A DNA stretch of 5,520 nucleotides from Chroococcidiopsidaceae cyanobacterium CP_BM_RX_35 (lineage in GTDB: Bacteria > Cyanobacteriota > Cyanobacteriia > Cyanobacteriales > Chroococcidiopsidaceae). Below the pieces are notes generated by a model. The model saw only the letters and a list, made by a program, of their open reading frames with translations. It searched no databases and was not told the origin of the DNA. A program made the position numbers and the translations under genes. Positions 4,662 through 5,520 of this stretch are shown piece after piece (positions within the stretch are counted from its first letter, which is position 1; each line of letters begins with the position of its first letter). Location: assembly GCA_019242465.1 (NCBI GenBank), contig JAFAVL010000226.1:1-5520 (forward strand). Reading direction: 5' to 3'.

Positions 4662-4691
4662 GGCTCCGTCCTCCTGCGTTCGGACCGAGCC
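4662..4691. repeat. GC-rich 10-bp stem hairpin within degenerate copy 2
   Basis: GGCTCCGTCC (4662-4671) and GGACCGAGCC (4682-4691) pair at nine of ten positions around a 10-base loop. It starts 12 bases after the point where similarity to copy 1 stops. It could be another small palindromic repeat inserted there, or simply a GC-rich patch. Confidence 0.5.
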
Positions 4692-4837
4692 CTCGGATGT
4701 CTATGAGTGGCGATCACAGACTTCCCAAGTGATCGTTGCTTCGCAGTTGTTCTCTGAGGAAGAGCCCCCAGAACTCCCACAAGTCCCCGTACCGTTCTCT
4801 AAAACCTACACAAATCGGTAGTCCTGAATAGTAATGG

Positions 4838-5375
4838 TTATAACAGCAATGATGCATTGTAGTGATGCACATAGTACCAAATTGCTCCAATGTGATTGCT
4901 CAATTTTTTGGAGTAATGATAGAGTTTTACGAACTAGACGTCCTACTCGTTGCCGCAATGTATTGTTGAAGCGTTCAATCAAGTTGGTTTGACCAGTTTC
5001 TTTACCTACCGCTTGATGCCGTTGACTAGGAAGCACTTGCTCATATGCTTCCCAAAAATCCGTGTAGCAGACTGCACACTGACCGGAGGCGGAGCGTCTC
5101 CGGCTCCGCGGTAGACTGGAGGTAAGGATTGCCACAGCTCTTTGGCACTTCGACGACTGCGGTCTCCAATATCAACTCCCACAATCTCTCGCGTGTCGGC
5201 ATCAATTGCCAACCACATCCACTCTTTGTTGTTCTTTGCACCAACAAACGACCACATCTCATCTAGTTGCATGGTCAGCTTACCAGTTTTTTTTAATGAC
5301 TTCAATCCGTCGTGGAGTTTGGTAGTACTTCTGGTTGACGTACATTTGTAACCATCGTTCAGATACCCCTGTCAT
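4838..5375 (-). pseudogene. IS1-family transposase, inactive (N-terminal loss, 26-bp insertion, two frameshifts)
   Basis: Four consecutive pieces in shifting frames add up to one transposase. First is MTGVSERWLQMYVNQKYYQT with PRRIEVIKK (5375 to about 5289). After an A8 run the next frame gives TGKLTMQLDEMWSFVGAKNN, KEWMWLAIDADTREIVG and ELWQSLPPVYR (to 5108). After a 26-base insert comes QCAVCYTDFWEAYEQVLPSQ, RHQAVGKETGQTNLIERFNN and TLRQRVGRLVRKTLS. After a 1-base shift at about 4913-4915 it ends YSKKLSNHIGAIWYYVHHYN and ASLLL before TAA 4840-4838. The likely DDE residues are present: Asp of LDEMW, Asp of YTDFW, Glu of IERFNN. IS1 transposases cut and join element ends. This one cannot be made whole by a single programmed frameshift, so it is a dead copy. 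Confidence 0.85.
5082..5107. repeat. 26-bp palindromic insertion (small dispersed repeat-like) in the IS1 transposase
   Basis: Removing these bases joins LPPVYR directly to QCAVCYTDFW, the normal IS1 reading, so this is an insertion. The 25 bases 5084-5108 form a near-perfect palindrome: CGGAG...CTCCG outside, GGAG CGT CTCC inside, with ten of twelve pairs matched. The insertion edge is ambiguous by one base (5082-5107 or 5083-5108). Small dispersed repeats of about 24 bases that insert into genes and mobile elements are known from Nostoc-type cyanobacteria; this one resembles them in size and shape, but identity to a named class was not checked. Twenty-six bases shift the frame. Confidence 0.75.
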
Positions 5376-5384
5376 ACCAAGTTG

Positions 5385-5520
5385 CAGTCAGATACAGTAT
5401 GATGTCGAAGGGAATTAAAATGTACCAGTAGGAAAACGCTCTTAGATTTCACCAACCTTTCCTGAAGTGATTGTTGCTGATGAGCCAAGTGACACAAGCC
5501 TTGCCACACCTAGACTTAGA
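5385..5520. other. Right edge without a convincing gene
   Basis: On the minus strand a GTG (forward CAC at 5507-5509) opens a 45-codon frame beginning VWQGLCHLAHQQQSLQERLV and ending TVSDCNLV at a TGA within 5373-5379, next to the IS1 remnant. On the plus strand a frame open to the right edge reads PEVIVADEPSDTSLATPRLR. Neither has a ribosome binding site or a recognisable motif, and both may be chance frames in sequence flanking the insertion. Confidence 0.25.

Larger units (their letters stand above)
4514..4816 (+). pseudogene. Degenerate reading frame, copy 2, frameshifted and cut by the IS1 end
   Basis: A TTG at 4514 overlaps the previous stop (TTTGA); a GTG follows at 4520. The frame reads KVEEKLDLKNIQERQIPELL, HVAVRRRPHFPCMWS and then runs out at TGA 4652-4654. 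Compared with copy 1 this copy lacks one base at about 4622-4628. Restoring it leads into a second open frame that reads FLKAATDCLTTLAPSSCVRT, EPSDVYEWRSQTSQVIVASQ and LFSEEEPPELPQVPVPFSKT, matching FLKAMTD of copy 1. That frame ends TYTNR at TAG 4819-4821, a stop that belongs to the probable IS1 end, so the native C-terminus is missing. The original protein was at least about 100 residues with an acidic, proline-rich tail. The family is unknown. Confidence 0.4.
4817..5384 (-). mobile_element. IS1-family insertion sequence, truncated at its 5' side
   Basis: The element is recognised by its transposase. The end behind the transposase is placed at 4817, where GGTAGTCCTGAATAG starts with the GGT typical of IS1 termini. 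The 5' side ends at about 5375-5384: transposase similarity stops just before MTGVSERWLQ and the zinc-finger/HTH part found in IS1 transposases is absent. No second inverted repeat or target duplication could be found, so both limits are inferred. Confidence 0.6.

Noticed and set aside
5006..5305. Two separate IS1 proteins (99 and 109 residues) as functional products
   Set aside because: They are halves of one transposase separated by a 26-bp insertion; the C-terminal part of the first and the N-terminal part of the second are frame artefacts.
5142..5351. Plus-strand frame of 69 codons
   Set aside because: It lies entirely antisense to the recognised IS1 transposase.

Overview
The window looks like an accessory island from a cyanobacterium, probably a filamentous or otherwise repeat-rich one. 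The signs are a HIP1 octamer (GCGATCGC), an Uma2-family PD-(D/E)XK protein, a protein with a PEP-CTERM sorting signal, IS630 and IS1 ends of cyanobacterial type, and a very small palindromic element inside a transposase, which resembles the 'small dispersed repeats' of cyanobacterial genomes. No core metabolic gene, rRNA, tRNA or CRISPR array was seen. The assignment rests on recognised protein families and motifs, not on a database search.

Left part (1-1102). The 5' end of an IS630-family element lies on the minus strand at the window edge. After a gene-poor stretch comes a minus-strand pair: a small ribbon-helix-helix (RHH) protein, and behind it a short helix-turn-helix-like reading frame interrupted by one TGA at codon 9. 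The region upstream of the RHH gene holds an inverted repeat, a direct repeat and a plausible plus-strand promoter.

Middle (1103-3408). A plus-strand series starts with an unknown 77-residue protein with a good ribosome binding site, followed by a hairpin. Next comes a replication-initiator-like (DnaD/phage-Rep type) gene of about 300 codons that is broken by two frameshifts. Closely coupled behind it are an intact Uma2 protein and a 54-residue coiled-coil/one-TM protein. The series ends in a degenerate reading frame and a possible 32-residue membrane peptide.

Right-middle (3409-4816). A short PEP-CTERM protein gene on the minus strand contains a perfect 45-bp tandem duplication. To its right the replication module appears again in shortened form: a C-terminal fragment of a second Rep-like protein, a second coiled-coil/one-TM protein, and a second degenerate copy of the same downstream reading frame. 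That frame appears to end at an IS1 element. The repeated order (Rep C-terminus, coiled-coil/TM protein, 116-bp homologous sequence) is the most notable structure in the window and suggests an old duplication of an accessory replication locus that is now decaying.

Right end (4817-5520). This is a minus-strand IS1-family element whose transposase is dead. It carries a homopolymer frameshift, a 26-bp palindromic insertion and a further 1-nt frameshift, and it has lost its N-terminal part. The last 140 bases contain no convincing gene. No complete, obviously new defence or regulatory system was found. The intact genes are the RHH protein, the 77-residue unknown, Uma2, the two TM proteins and the PEP-CTERM protein.
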